Shown: positions 27,002 through 35,079, numbered from the stretch's first letter. The stretch: 64,000 nucleotides of DNA from an uncultured Lachnospiraceae bacterium (GCA_945868305.1 CAMBKU010000001.1:46848-110847), one strand, 5' to 3'. Notes: generated from the letters alone by a model not told the origin. Made by a program: numbers and translations.

Positions 27002-27667
27002 ATGAAGAAAGCAAAAAAAATACTGGTATTTTCTCTGATAGCAGCAGTTATTATTGTCATGACAATCTTGTATTATGACAGTAGAAAAATGCTGGTATTC
27101 CCGGAAAATCTGGATAAAACAGCGGTGACGGTAGACGGTAAAGAACTTTCTCTCGCGGATATTGCGTTTTACATCGCCTATGAGGAGACAACGATTGAGG
27201 CACAGGCAGAAATTTATTCTCCGGAAAACACCAATGCATACTGGAATCTGCATGTAGATGGACAGTTTGTTCAGGTGGCAGGAAAGCAGGCTGCGATGGA
27301 TATGGCAGTACACGATCAGATTTTCTATGAACTTGCCATAGAGGAAGGGCTGGAGCTTTCCAGTGAAGAAGAAGCAGCGCTTGCGAGTAAAGAGGGAGAT
27401 TTCTGGGCGGATTTAACTGAGGAACAAAAAGAGCGTCTGGGTGTGGAAGAAGAAAAAATCTATGAGACAATGAAGCATCTTGCCTTGGCAGAAAAGTATC
27501 AGACGATGCTGACAGAACGGAATGGTTTTGATGAAGAAGGGCATTCCTATGACAGTTACAGTATTTCGGGAAGCAATTACGAAAAGATATTAAATGACCA
27601 TACATATGAAATTAATGAAAAAGTGTGGGATAAGGTAGATTTTGGAAATGTCGTTGTAGAGCATTAA
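27002..27667 (+). CDS. Membrane-anchored SurA/PrsA-like protein lacking an isomerase domain
   Basis: This 221-residue protein starts at 27002 after AAAGGTG. It has a basic start and one transmembrane segment (about 8-26), then a SurA N-domain-like sequence (VTVDGKELSLADIAFYIAYEET) comparable to the foldase at 1462. Unlike that protein it has no lipobox and no parvulin segment. Both end in a shared motif, INEKVWDKVDF here and LNEKVWETVTF there. A chaperone role outside the membrane is inferred from the relationship only. It lies between yqeY and map in the same orientation. Confidence 0.72.
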   Translation: MKKAKKILVFSLIAAVIIVMTILYYDSRKMLVFPENLDKTAVTVDGKELSLADIAFYIAYEETTIEAQAEIYSPENTNAYWNLHVDGQFVQVAGKQAAMDMAVHDQIFYELAIEEGLELSSEEEAALASKEGDFWADLTEEQKERLGVEEEKIYETMKHLALAEKYQTMLTERNGFDEEGHSYDSYSISGSNYEKILNDHTYEINEKVWDKVDFGNVVVEH

Positions 27668-27710
27668 AGGAAAGCAAGACAATGAAAAATAAAACAGAAA
27701 GAGTGAGATT

Positions 27711-28586
27711 ATGTCGTTAAAAATTGGAAGAAATGATCCCTGCTGGTGTGGCAGCGGAAAGAAGTATAAAGTATGCCATGAGCAGTTTGATGAGAAAATC
27801 GAAAAATTCCGCAGAGAAGGTCACATCGTACCCTCCCATGACATCATAAAAAAACCGGAAGAAATTGCAGGAATCAAAGAGAGTGCGAAAATCAATATTG
27901 CGGTACTGGACTATGTTGGCGAACATATTAAGGCGGGCATGAGTACAGAGGAAATTGATAAGATGGTATATGAGCGGACAACAGCAATGGGTGGAATTCC
28001 AGCACCGCTGCATTATCAGGGATTCCCGAAAAGTGTGTGTACTTCCATCAATGATCAGGTCTGCCACGGTATTCCGTCAGAGGATGATATTTTGCAGGAT
28101 GGCGATATCGTAAATGTGGATGTTTCGACCATTTTAAACGGATACTTTTCGGATTCTTCCAGGATGTTTTGCATTGGAAATGTCAGTGAAGAAAAGAAAA
28201 AACTGGTTCAGGTTACGAAGGAATGCGTGGAGATTGGATTAAAAGAAGTAAAACCGTGGGGCTTTTTGGGTGATATGGGGCAGGCGGTACATGATCACGC
28301 ATTTGCCAATGGTTATACCGTAGTGCGTGAAATCGGCGGACACGGCATCGGACTGGAATTCCATGAGGATCCGTGGGTAAGCTATAATTCTAAAAAAGGT
28401 CAGGAAATGCTTATGGTGCCGGGGATGATATTCACTATTGAACCGATGGTCAATATGGGAAGACCGGACATTTATATTGATTCTAAAAATGACTGGACAG
28501 TCTATACGGAAGATGGAAAACCGTCTGCACAATGGGAGATTCAGGTTCTTGTCACAGAGGATGGAGCAGAAGTTATTTCGTATTAA
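27711..28586 (+). CDS. map: Methionine aminopeptidase type I with N-terminal SEC-C zinc motif
   Basis: This 291-residue enzyme removes the initiator Met from new proteins. Residues 5-24 carry a SEC-C zinc motif (NDPCWCGSGKKYKVCH), as in the MetAP Ic subgroup, which may aid ribosome or chaperone contact. The pita-bread catalytic domain follows. Its five metal ligands can be read from NVDVSTI, YFSDSSR, GGHGIG, FTIEPM and QWEIQVL. The last motif is unusual because QWEIQ replaces the common QxEHT, but the Glu ligand is kept. Many genomes carry a second, shorter map near the ribosomal protein genes. Confidence 0.95.
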   Translation: MSLKIGRNDPCWCGSGKKYKVCHEQFDEKIEKFRREGHIVPSHDIIKKPEEIAGIKESAKINIAVLDYVGEHIKAGMSTEEIDKMVYERTTAMGGIPAPLHYQGFPKSVCTSINDQVCHGIPSEDDILQDGDIVNVDVSTILNGYFSDSSRMFCIGNVSEEKKKLVQVTKECVEIGLKEVKPWGFLGDMGQAVHDHAFANGYTVVREIGGHGIGLEFHEDPWVSYNSKKGQEMLMVPGMIFTIEPMVNMGRPDIYIDSKNDWTVYTEDGKPSAQWEIQVLVTEDGAEVISY

Positions 28587-28604
28587 ACCTGTGGCGGAAA
28601 CAGC

Positions 28605-28633
28605 TTGACAGAATGCCGGAAACTATGTTATCT
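28605..28633 (+). promoter_or_regulatory. Promoter of the leader/MFS operon
   Basis: TTGACA (28605-28610), 17 bases, TTATCT (28628-28633). It starts a transcript of about 300 bases before the MFS start codon. Confidence 0.75.
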
Positions 28634-28675
28634 TACGAATATCATAAATGTAAAAAGCAGAAAGGAGAGGTTAGA

Positions 28676-28789
28676 ATGAACGGACTCGGTTTTACCCCAG
28701 TTTGCAGTAGCAGTTCACGTCAAAAAACGGCAAAATATGACGTTTACGGGACTACTGCGCCCAAAAACAGGGAAATCGGGACATTCTGA
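28676..28789 (+). CDS. 37-residue putative leader peptide upstream of MFS transporter
   Basis: This short gene has one of the best ribosome sites of the region (AAAGGAGAGG, 6-base spacing) and encodes MNGLGFTPVCSSSS followed by a basic, polar tail ending GTF. It is not a fragment of a recognisable protein. It lies after a good promoter and 62 bases before a terminator hairpin that precedes the MFS gene. The arrangement fits a regulatory leader peptide whose ribosome stalling opens the downstream gene, as known for several ribosome-targeting antibiotic resistance genes. Nothing in the sequence shows which drug or amino acid is sensed. It could also be a true small protein. Confidence 0.6.
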   Translation: MNGLGFTPVCSSSSRQKTAKYDVYGTTAPKNREIGTF

Positions 28790-28801
28790 TCTCTTTATCT
28801 G

Positions 28802-28901
28802 GCAATGAGAGGATGAAAAACTCTGGTTGCAGATGCGCGGTAGCTCCGAGAAGAACATGCAGTTTTCATAAAGATTTTATGGAAATGTCATGTTCTTTTT
28901 T
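28802..28901 (+). promoter_or_regulatory. Attenuator: leader hairpin, antiterminator and terminator before the MFS gene
   Basis: Hairpin A is 28802-28811 with 28821-28830 (one mismatch). The terminator is AAGAACATG (28851-28859) with CATGTTCTT (28889-28897), with an inner TTTCATAAA/TTTATGGAAA stem and a T run to 28901. The loop of hairpin A, 28813-28822 (ATGAAAAACT), can instead pair with 28861-28869 (AGTTTTCAT) in the terminator, with one bulged base. The two states are mutually exclusive. Confidence 0.72.
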
Positions 28902-28952
28902 CTTGATAAACATACTACAAATGTAAGAATAAAAGAGGAATGAGGAGCAACT

Positions 28953-30161
28953 ATGAATAGAATAAACAAAAGATTAGAAAAGAATATTGCGGCAGACTAT
29001 GTGTTCTGCTTTTTACGAAACTTTGATATTGCAAGTGCGATTTGGGTACTGTATATGGTTTACCGCGGACTGCCGTTATGGCAGGTAGGTATTGTAGAAG
29101 GAATTTTCCATGTTACCAGTTTTTTACTTGAAGTACCTTCTGGGGCGTTGGCGGATTTGTTTGGAAGGAAAAGAGTAATCATCTTTGGCAGGATCTTATA
29201 TGCTGTATCAGCTGTGATACAATTGTTTTCCACAAATGTATATGCATTTTCCATTGCTTTTATCATTAGCGCGGCCAGTTATAATATGAATTCTGGTTCG
29301 GAGGAAGCGCTTTTATACGATTCCATGAAATTGCTTGGCAAGGAGAAAGAGTACATAGGTGTTAACAGCAGGCTGAATATGATACTGGAGGTTTCCTCTG
29401 CATTGGCAACATTTATCGGAGGCATTCTTGCGGAGTATTCATATAAAGTATGTTATGTTACAGTTGTTGTGATTGCCCTGCTGTCATTTGTTCCGGCATA
29501 CTTTTTTACTGAACCGGTGGTAGAGAAAAACGAGTCGGAAGAAAGAAAGGAAAAGATTTCTTTTCGGGCACATTTTAAGATTTGTGTAAAGATTTTAAAA
29601 GAGAATCGGGAAGTAACAAAAATTCTGGTTTATTATCCGGTTGTTACCACCTTTTGCACTGTGGTATATTTTTATGGACAGGAATTTTTTAGTGAATATG
29701 GATTGAATAAGATACAAATCAGTATAGTTATGCTGATTACAGGCGTTTTTTCCTGCCTGGGTGCATGGAGCAGTGAAAAGATGTTAAAGGTATTCGGAGG
29801 AAAGACAAAATATCTGGCATCTGTCGGGATGGGAGTTGCAATCCTTGTGATGAGCGGGGAACAGCTTGTCATTTCTGTTTTGGGATTTGCAGCAGTGAAT
29901 TTTGCGTGCTCCATGTTGTATCCGATTCAATCGGCGGAATTGAATGCAAAAATACCATCTGGGCAGCGGGCGACATTGATATCAGTGGATAGTATGATTT
30001 TCTCAGTCGCCATGATGCTATTTTTCCCAATGTGCGGTTTTGTGGCGGACAGGATGGGATTGCATTTGGCATTTGGAGGTCTGGGTTTTATACAGATTGT
30101 ATTAATGCTTTTGCTGTTTACAGGAAAACGAAAAAAGGAAATGGGGAATCATGAAAGTTAG
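28953..30161 (+). CDS. MFS transporter, probable drug efflux
   Basis: This 402-residue 12-helix major facilitator has the loop 2-3 signature as GALADLFGRKRVIIFGR (about 64-80) and a weaker counterpart, ADRMG, in the second half. The acidic GSEEALLYDS segment in helix 4/5 resembles bacterial MFS groups that include macrolide and multidrug exporters. Substrate cannot be read from the sequence. An attenuator with a leader peptide controls it, which favours an antibiotic-induced role. The LytTR gene starts within its last 11 bp, so the two are translationally coupled. Confidence 0.88.
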   Translation: MNRINKRLEKNIAADYVFCFLRNFDIASAIWVLYMVYRGLPLWQVGIVEGIFHVTSFLLEVPSGALADLFGRKRVIIFGRILYAVSAVIQLFSTNVYAFSIAFIISAASYNMNSGSEEALLYDSMKLLGKEKEYIGVNSRLNMILEVSSALATFIGGILAEYSYKVCYVTVVVIALLSFVPAYFFTEPVVEKNESEERKEKISFRAHFKICVKILKENREVTKILVYYPVVTTFCTVVYFYGQEFFSEYGLNKIQISIVMLITGVFSCLGAWSSEKMLKVFGGKTKYLASVGMGVAILVMSGEQLVISVLGFAAVNFACSMLYPIQSAELNAKIPSGQRATLISVDSMIFSVAMMLFFPMCGFVADRMGLHLAFGGLGFIQIVLMLLLFTGKRKKEMGNHES

Positions 30162-30594
30162 TCTGTTAAAAATTGAGGAGGGGACGGAAGAAGCAGTGAT
30201 CCGTTGCCGGAAACTGACGCCGGATATCAGAAAGGCAGTCCTATTGCTGGAACAGAATGCAAAGCAGATTACCGGAAAATACCGGGGAGAAAAAATATTT
30301 TTAAATCAACATGAAATTCTATATTTTGAGAGCGTTAATGAAAAGGTGTTTGCTTATACAAAAGAGCGGGAAATGCAGACAGAATACACCTTGAACGAAC
30401 TCGAAAAGCTTCTTGGGGAGGATGGATTTTTCCGTTGCAGCAAGTCTTTTATTGTAAATATAGATAAGATTGTCTCTTTGCAAAGCGAGGTTGGAAATCG
30501 TATCGATGCAAAACTGGAGAACGGAGAACATTTAATCATTTCACGCAGGTATGCGAAGGAACTGCGTAGAATTTTAAAGGAGGGAAGGGTATGA
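30151..30594 (+). CDS. LytTR-family DNA-binding regulator
   Basis: This 147-residue protein has a short N-terminal region without receiver motifs and a C-terminal LytTR domain at about 45-147. Markers are EKIFLNQHEILYFESVNEKVFAYT, GFFRCSKSFIVNIDKI and ISRRYAKELRRIL. Such stand-alone LytTR proteins are commonly paired with a DUF3021 membrane protein that holds them inactive, as in the HdrRM and BrsRM pairs of streptococci. Here the partner gene follows with a 4-base overlap. It is co-transcribed with the MFS exporter. Confidence 0.92.
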   Translation: MKVSLLKIEEGTEEAVIRCRKLTPDIRKAVLLLEQNAKQITGKYRGEKIFLNQHEILYFESVNEKVFAYTKEREMQTEYTLNELEKLLGEDGFFRCSKSFIVNIDKIVSLQSEVGNRIDAKLENGEHLIISRRYAKELRRILKEGRV

Positions 30595-31064
30595 AAAACT
30601 GGAAAAAATGGATTCGGGCAGAAATGGATACGGAATTTTTTGCCTGTGTGCACTGGGTTTCGCTATTGTGGTGCTACAGCATGATACGCTGGTTCTTTGG
30701 CGTGGATGGTGTTTCCTTTCTGGTAATCACGGAAATGGGGATTGTGTGCTATTTGATGACAATCGGACAGAGGGTGGTTTTTTGTGACGAGAGAATTTAT
30801 AAAAAAATAAATCCTATTGTCAGGAATATCCTTTGGGTGTTCATTCCATCTGTGCTTATGATAGTGGCGCAGTTTTTGCTCGGCTGGTTTTCGGGAATGC
30901 CAGATGTCACCTGGATTTCCTTTGATATCATCATGATATTGTTTTTGGCAGTTGTAGAGGTTTGTATTCATAAATTCTATGAGGACGATACGGCGGTATT
31001 AAATGACCTTTTAGTGAAGTATCAGGGAGGCGCAAGACAGGACGGACCGTCCGGGGAGAAATAA
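30591..31064 (+). CDS. DUF3021-like four-helix membrane protein
   Basis: This 157-residue protein has four hydrophobic helices (around 22-40, 43-62, 82-105 and 112-130) and a charged C-terminal tail. Size, topology and coupling to a LytTR gene match the DUF3021 family. It probably acts as the membrane partner that restrains the LytTR protein until a signal arrives. A terminator follows. Confidence 0.8.
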   Translation: MKNWKKWIRAEMDTEFFACVHWVSLLWCYSMIRWFFGVDGVSFLVITEMGIVCYLMTIGQRVVFCDERIYKKINPIVRNILWVFIPSVLMIVAQFLLGWFSGMPDVTWISFDIIMILFLAVVEVCIHKFYEDDTAVLNDLLVKYQGGARQDGPSGEK

Positions 31065-31080
31065 TTGTAGATTAAGAAAA

Positions 31081-31131
31081 CAGGGTAAAGTGCAGCTTGT
31101 CGGAGGATAAGTGCATCTTACCCTGCTTTTT
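31081..31131 (+). terminator. Terminator of the MFS-LytTR-DUF3021 operon
   Basis: CAGGGTAA (31081-31088) pairs with TTACCCTG (31118-31125), extended inward by a second imperfect stem, then T-rich sequence. Confidence 0.85.
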
Positions 31132-31163
31132 ATTGTAGGAAAAGAAGTGATTTGTTATATTGA

Positions 31164-31196
31164 AACTGTAGAAGAAACGTGGGATAAAAACTGTAA
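31164..31196 (+). promoter_or_regulatory. Direct repeat AAACTGTA before the ABC transporter genes
   Basis: AAACTGTA occurs at 31164-31171 and 31189-31196, each followed by AAG within a few bases. A weak promoter (TTGAAA 31161-31166, GATAAA about 31184) overlaps. LytTR sites are paired direct repeats, so this may be the target of the LytTR protein just upstream. Confidence 0.4.
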
Positions 31197-31208
31197 AAGG
31201 AGGAGCTT

Positions 31209-32081
31209 ATGAGAACAGTGATTCAGACAGAGAACCTGACAAAGACCTATGGAAAAGCGAGAGGCATTACAGGAGTAAATCTTTCTGTTGGTTCCGGAGA
31301 GATTTATGGATTTATGGGACCAAACGGAGCAGGAAAAAGCACAACGATACGAAGCCTGTTGGGACTAATACAGCCAACTGCGGGAAATGCATATATATTC
31401 GGGAAAGAATGTGCAAAAGAAAAAACACGGATTTTAGAGAAAGTCGGTTATATGCCGTCTGAAACGGTATTCTATAAAGGGATGAAAGTAAAAGAAGTCA
31501 TAGCGCTGTCAGCAAAGCTGCGGAGAAAAGACTGCCGCATACAGGCAGCGGAGCTTTGTGAACGGCTGAGGCTGGATGTGGAAAAAAAGGTAGAACAGCT
31601 ATCACTTGGAAACAGAAAAAAGGTAGCTATCGTATGTGCTATGCAGCATGAACCGGGGCTTTATATTTTTGATGAGCCGACCAGTGGACTGGACCCGCTT
31701 ATCCAGAAGGAATTTTTTGACTTGATTCTGGAGAGGAACAAACAGGGAGCGACTTTCTTTTTATCCTCTCATGTGCTTTCTGAAGTGAAAAAATATTGCA
31801 CCAGAGCAGCAATTATCAGGGAGGGAAAAGTAATCGCGGAGGACAGCGTGGAGAATCTGATTCAGAGCAATGCAAGAAAGGTAACAGTAAGCGGAATAAA
31901 GGTGCTGCCGCAGGAACTGCAGGAGAGTGCAAAAGAAGTAAAAAAATACGGAGATCAGATACATTTTCTGTATCAGGGAGAAACAGGGAGACTGCTTCGA
32001 ATTTTACAGACACAGCCGCTTACAGATATATTGATTGAAGAACCGGAAATGGAAGAAATATTTTTGCATTATTATCAGTAA
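31209..32081 (+). CDS. ABC-2 type transporter ATP-binding protein
   Basis: This 290-residue ATPase has Walker A GPNGAGKS at 37-44, a LSLGNRKKVAI signature, Walker B with DEPTSGLDP, and the H-loop in LSSHVLSEV. A C-terminal extension of about 80 residues is typical of bacteriocin/drug ABC-2 exporters. It pairs with the permease gene 24 bases downstream. Substrate is unknown. AGGAGG precedes the start. Confidence 0.95.
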   Translation: MRTVIQTENLTKTYGKARGITGVNLSVGSGEIYGFMGPNGAGKSTTIRSLLGLIQPTAGNAYIFGKECAKEKTRILEKVGYMPSETVFYKGMKVKEVIALSAKLRRKDCRIQAAELCERLRLDVEKKVEQLSLGNRKKVAIVCAMQHEPGLYIFDEPTSGLDPLIQKEFFDLILERNKQGATFFLSSHVLSEVKKYCTRAAIIREGKVIAEDSVENLIQSNARKVTVSGIKVLPQELQESAKEVKKYGDQIHFLYQGETGRLLRILQTQPLTDILIEEPEMEEIFLHYYQ

Positions 32082-32105
32082 CTGTTTTGAAAAAGGAGGA
32101 AAAAA

Positions 32106-32891
32106 ATGACCATTTATTGTCATGAAATAAAACAAAATCAGAAAAATTTATGGATATGGACCGGAGCAGTGTGCGCAATGACAATTATCTGTATGATGCT
32201 TTATCCCCAGATGCGTGAGCAGGCGGATTCTGTCAGTCAGATGTTTTCGCAGATGGGCGGATTTTCCAGTGCCTTTGGAATGGATCAGTTGAATATTGGA
32301 GATGCACTTGGTTTTTTTGCGATTGAGTGTGGAAATGTGCTTGCTATTGGTGGTGTAATGTTTGCAGCGCTTCTTGGAATCGGGATGCTTGCAAAAGAAG
32401 AAAATTTGCATACAGCAGAATTTTTGCTGACGCATCCAATCAGCCGCATACGAGTTATTGCAGAAAAACTGGCTGCAATCTATACTCTGCTCTTTGTTTT
32501 TTATCTGGCGAATTTTGTGACGACTGGAATATCTTTTGCAGCTGTGGGGGAAACGATTCCCTGGAAGGAGCTGTTTTTGGTGCATTTGGCAAATCTGATT
32601 CTGGGGCTTGAGGTTTCATCCATTTGTTTTGCTATTTCCGCATTTTTAAAGAGTGCTTCTGCAGGAGCGGGGATTGGAATCGGGATGCTTTTCTATTTCT
32701 TGAATTTGTACGGAAATATTGCAGACGAAGCAGAGTGGGTAAAGTACATTACACCTTTTTCCTACGCGGATGCAACAGGGATTGTGTCTGAAGGAGCTTT
32801 GGACGAAAAAATGATTCTGGTTGGCATGGTATATCTGATTGTCGGGATTTTCCTTGCATTTTTCCGTTATGCGAGAAAAGATATTTCATAA
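32106..32891 (+). CDS. ABC-2 type transporter permease
   Basis: This 261-residue permease has about six transmembrane helices, a short N-terminal helix (WIWTGAVCAMTIICMMLY) and the EENLHTAEFLLTHPISR coupling segment seen in ABC-2 permeases with NatB/YhaP-like folds. It forms an exporter with the ATPase encoded just before. The final residues RYARKDIS are cytoplasmic. No clear terminator was recognised after it. Confidence 0.92.
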   Translation: MTIYCHEIKQNQKNLWIWTGAVCAMTIICMMLYPQMREQADSVSQMFSQMGGFSSAFGMDQLNIGDALGFFAIECGNVLAIGGVMFAALLGIGMLAKEENLHTAEFLLTHPISRIRVIAEKLAAIYTLLFVFYLANFVTTGISFAAVGETIPWKELFLVHLANLILGLEVSSICFAISAFLKSASAGAGIGIGMLFYFLNLYGNIADEAEWVKYITPFSYADATGIVSEGALDEKMILVGMVYLIVGIFLAFFRYARKDIS

Positions 32892-32970
32892 TAAAAAAGA
32901 ATAGAAAGAGTGGAATGAAAGGCTTTTTCGACTTATATATATAAAAATAAGAAAATCTTTCTGGAGTAAT

Positions 32971-33867
32971 ATGAAAGAAAACACTAAAACAAAAAAGTGG
33001 AAAAAGGGAGGCTGTATTCTTCTGGCGGCTGCTATGGTATTCTTGGCTGGCAGAGGGGCAGCTTCCTTTTTTGAACAGTGGACAGCAACTGGAAATTTTT
33101 CGCCGACTGTGGATAACTGGGGACTTGGATTCGGTGCAGAGGGGGAAAAACCCAGTGGAAACGTGAGCCCGGAGGAATTGAAGCAGTATGATACTTATTA
33201 TGTAGGTGAGGGAGATGATAAGGTCATATATCTTACCTTTGACTGTGGTTATGAAAATGGCAATACGCAAAAAATTCTGGATGCATTAAAAAAACATAAG
33301 GTGAAAGCGACCTTTTTTGTGGTGGGTCATTTCTTAGAAAGTAGTCCGGACTTGGTAAAACAGATGGTGGCAGATGGTCATACGGTCGGAAATCATACTT
33401 ATCATCATCCGGATATGTCTTCTATTTCGGATATGGCTTCCTTTGAAAAGGAAATCGGAGATGTGGAGGCAAAGTTTAAGGAAATCACTGGGGAAGAAAT
33501 GACGAAATTTTATCGTCCGCCGCAGGGAAAATACAGTACGGAAAATTTAAAGATGGCACAAAAGCTAGGCTATCATACTTTTTTCTGGAGCCTTGCCTAT
33601 GTAGACTGGTATGAGGATGACCAGCCGACACCGGAGGAAGCTTATGAAAAGCTACTTGGAAGAATTCATCCGGGAGCAATCGTGTTGTTACATAATACCT
33701 CAAAAACTAACGGTGATATTCTGGATGAACTTCTGACAAAATGGGAAGATATGGGGTATCATTTTGGAACACTTTCCGATTTGTGCAAGGAAGCAGAAAA
33801 CGGTGCGGGAGAGTCTGTGCAGGAAAGCACAGAGGATGTACAAAGTACAGAAAATGGGGAAATGTAA
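32971..33867 (+). CDS. PdaA-like polysaccharide deacetylase
   Basis: This 298-residue NodB-type deacetylase has an N-terminal membrane anchor (about 14-33). The catalytic domain runs from TFDCGYENGNT (about 90) through GNHTYHHPDM (metal His pair), FYRPPQGKYS and LLHNTS. This motif set, with YENG after the Asp, is that of the delta-lactam-biosynthetic deacetylase PdaA, which acts on muramic acid residues when the spore cortex is made. A sporulation role fits the sipL gene in this window, though PdaA relatives can act in vegetative wall too. The acidic tail is short and non-conserved. Confidence 0.9.
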   Translation: MKENTKTKKWKKGGCILLAAAMVFLAGRGAASFFEQWTATGNFSPTVDNWGLGFGAEGEKPSGNVSPEELKQYDTYYVGEGDDKVIYLTFDCGYENGNTQKILDALKKHKVKATFFVVGHFLESSPDLVKQMVADGHTVGNHTYHHPDMSSISDMASFEKEIGDVEAKFKEITGEEMTKFYRPPQGKYSTENLKMAQKLGYHTFFWSLAYVDWYEDDQPTPEEAYEKLLGRIHPGAIVLLHNTSKTNGDILDELLTKWEDMGYHFGTLSDLCKEAENGAGESVQESTEDVQSTENGEM

Positions 33868-33874
33868 AAGAAAA

Positions 33875-33909
33875 GACAGGATTTCCTGTGAACGGAAATC
33901 CTGTCTTGT
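33875..33909. terminator. Hairpin after the deacetylase gene
   Basis: GACAGGATTTCC (33875-33886) pairs with GGAAATCCTGTC (33894-33905); the T tract after it is poor, so termination may be incomplete. Confidence 0.6.
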
Positions 33910-33939
33910 AAAGTGAATACTGCTATGACTTGCAGACTG

Positions 33940-34248
33940 TTATTCTTCGGAAAAAGCCTCAAGATAGGGCAATGCATCTCCCACTTGAATTCCCATAATC
34001 GGTAAAGGTACAAGCATGGCGCTTTTGATTTCTTCCTTTGTTGCACCAAGCTTCTTTGCCTGTGTAATGTGAAAGGGAAGTCCGCCATACATTTTTGTTG
34101 CTACAAGTACGGAGATATAGGCGAGTTCATGTACCTTTTTTTCCAATGCGCTTTCTTTTGAGAGATTCATGACTGACTCCATAAAGTGTGGCCCGATGGT
34201 GCCGGTCTCCTTCATCAGCATTTCAAATCCGTCGCTTACGTTTTTCAT
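33940..34248 (-). CDS. Carboxymuconolactone decarboxylase-like protein without CxxC
   Basis: This 102-residue single-domain protein is of the CMD/AhpD superfamily, with LAYISVLVATKMYGGLPFHITQAKKLGATKEEI in the position of the active-site helix. The His is kept, but both cysteines of the AhpD-type CxxC motif are replaced (Met and Gly), so a peroxidase cycle of the AhpD kind is unlikely. It lies 72 bases downstream of an ECF sigma gene on the same strand, which suggests that they form an operon. CMD-like genes are known partners of ECF41-type sigma factors. Confidence 0.85.
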   Translation of the reverse strand: MKNVSDGFEMLMKETGTIGPHFMESVMNLSKESALEKKVHELAYISVLVATKMYGGLPFHITQAKKLGATKEEIKSAMLVPLPIMGIQVGDALPYLEAFSEE

Positions 34249-34320
34249 AATATCGCATCCTTTCTTATTTTTTTCTACATTTATATAGACGTAAAAAAAT
34301 AATACAGGATACGGCTATTG

Positions 34321-35079
34321 TTAATTTTTTTCAATTATTTTTAGAACATTTTGATACCATTCCTCTGGTGGCTTTTGTTCGGGCATATTTCCATACAAAT
34401 ATTTCAGTTTTTTGCGTACTTCTTCCCGGTAGACATAATTTTTTTCTTTGTAATCCAGTTTGTTTACCAGCTTTTTTGCCTGTTTTTGCATTCCGGCACG
34501 TTTAGAGGAAAAAGCAATCCATGCCTGACAGGAGCAGGGATTTTTTTCATAAAGAATTGCGCAGTGGTCTGCAAAAAAAGAATCAATATTCATTCTTGCA
34601 CGGTACAAAAGCCCCTTTGCGGCACCTTTGGAAATTTCCAATACGTCAGCCACATATTCTATGTTCAGACCAAACATATCCACAAGAGAAAATGTGATTC
34701 GCTGGTTTAAAGAGAGTCTTCTAACCATGGCAAGAAAACATCCGTTTTGCAGATTTTTTATTTCTTCTGCTACAATTACTTCATCTTCGGGCAAGACGGA
34801 AACTTCCGTTAAAAGAGTTCCGTCCTGTTCCAAACTTCCCATGTCTTCCAGAAAATCAACCGGTTTTTCTTTTCGCTTTTTATCCAGAAACAAATGAAAA
34901 CAAATGGTTCGAAGCCATGTTGCGACGGCATCTTCTTCTTTGAGCATGTCCAGGCTTTTCCATGCCTTTACAAATGTTTCCTGTGTAATATCCTGTGCAT
35001 CCTGGGGATGGCAGGTTAATTTCAGTGCATAATTATATATGTAAGTATGATAATTTTTGAATATGGTTGTGATATCCAT
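34321..35079 (-). CDS. ECF-type sigma factor with cysteine-containing C-terminal extension
   Basis: This 252-residue protein has sigma region 2 at about 5-70 (DAQDITQETFVKAWKSL) and region 4 at about 110-170 (ITFSLVDMFGLNIEYVADVLEISKGAAKGLLYRARMNI). A C-terminal extension of about 80 residues starts with a Cys cluster (HC-x8-CxC) and continues as a basic helical tail. No anti-sigma factor gene adjoins it. In ECF families of this kind the extension itself controls activity; here the cysteines could bind metal or sense redox. It has a housekeeping-like promoter. The CMD-like gene downstream is the likely target or partner. Confidence 0.87.
   Translation of the reverse strand: MDITTIFKNYHTYIYNYALKLTCHPQDAQDITQETFVKAWKSLDMLKEEDAVATWLRTICFHLFLDKKRKEKPVDFLEDMGSLEQDGTLLTEVSVLPEDEVIVAEEIKNLQNGCFLAMVRRLSLNQRITFSLVDMFGLNIEYVADVLEISKGAAKGLLYRARMNIDSFFADHCAILYEKNPCSCQAWIAFSSKRAGMQKQAKKLVNKLDYKEKNYVYREEVRKKLKYLYGNMPEQKPPEEWYQNVLKIIEKN

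Noticed and set aside
28532..28675. Longer version of the leader gene starting inside map
   Set aside because: The upstream part overlaps map in another frame and crosses the promoter. The ATG at 28676 has the strong ribosome site.
33940..34248. AhpD alkylhydroperoxidase
   Set aside because: The fold helix is right but both cysteines of CxxC are missing, so only the wider CMD family is supported.
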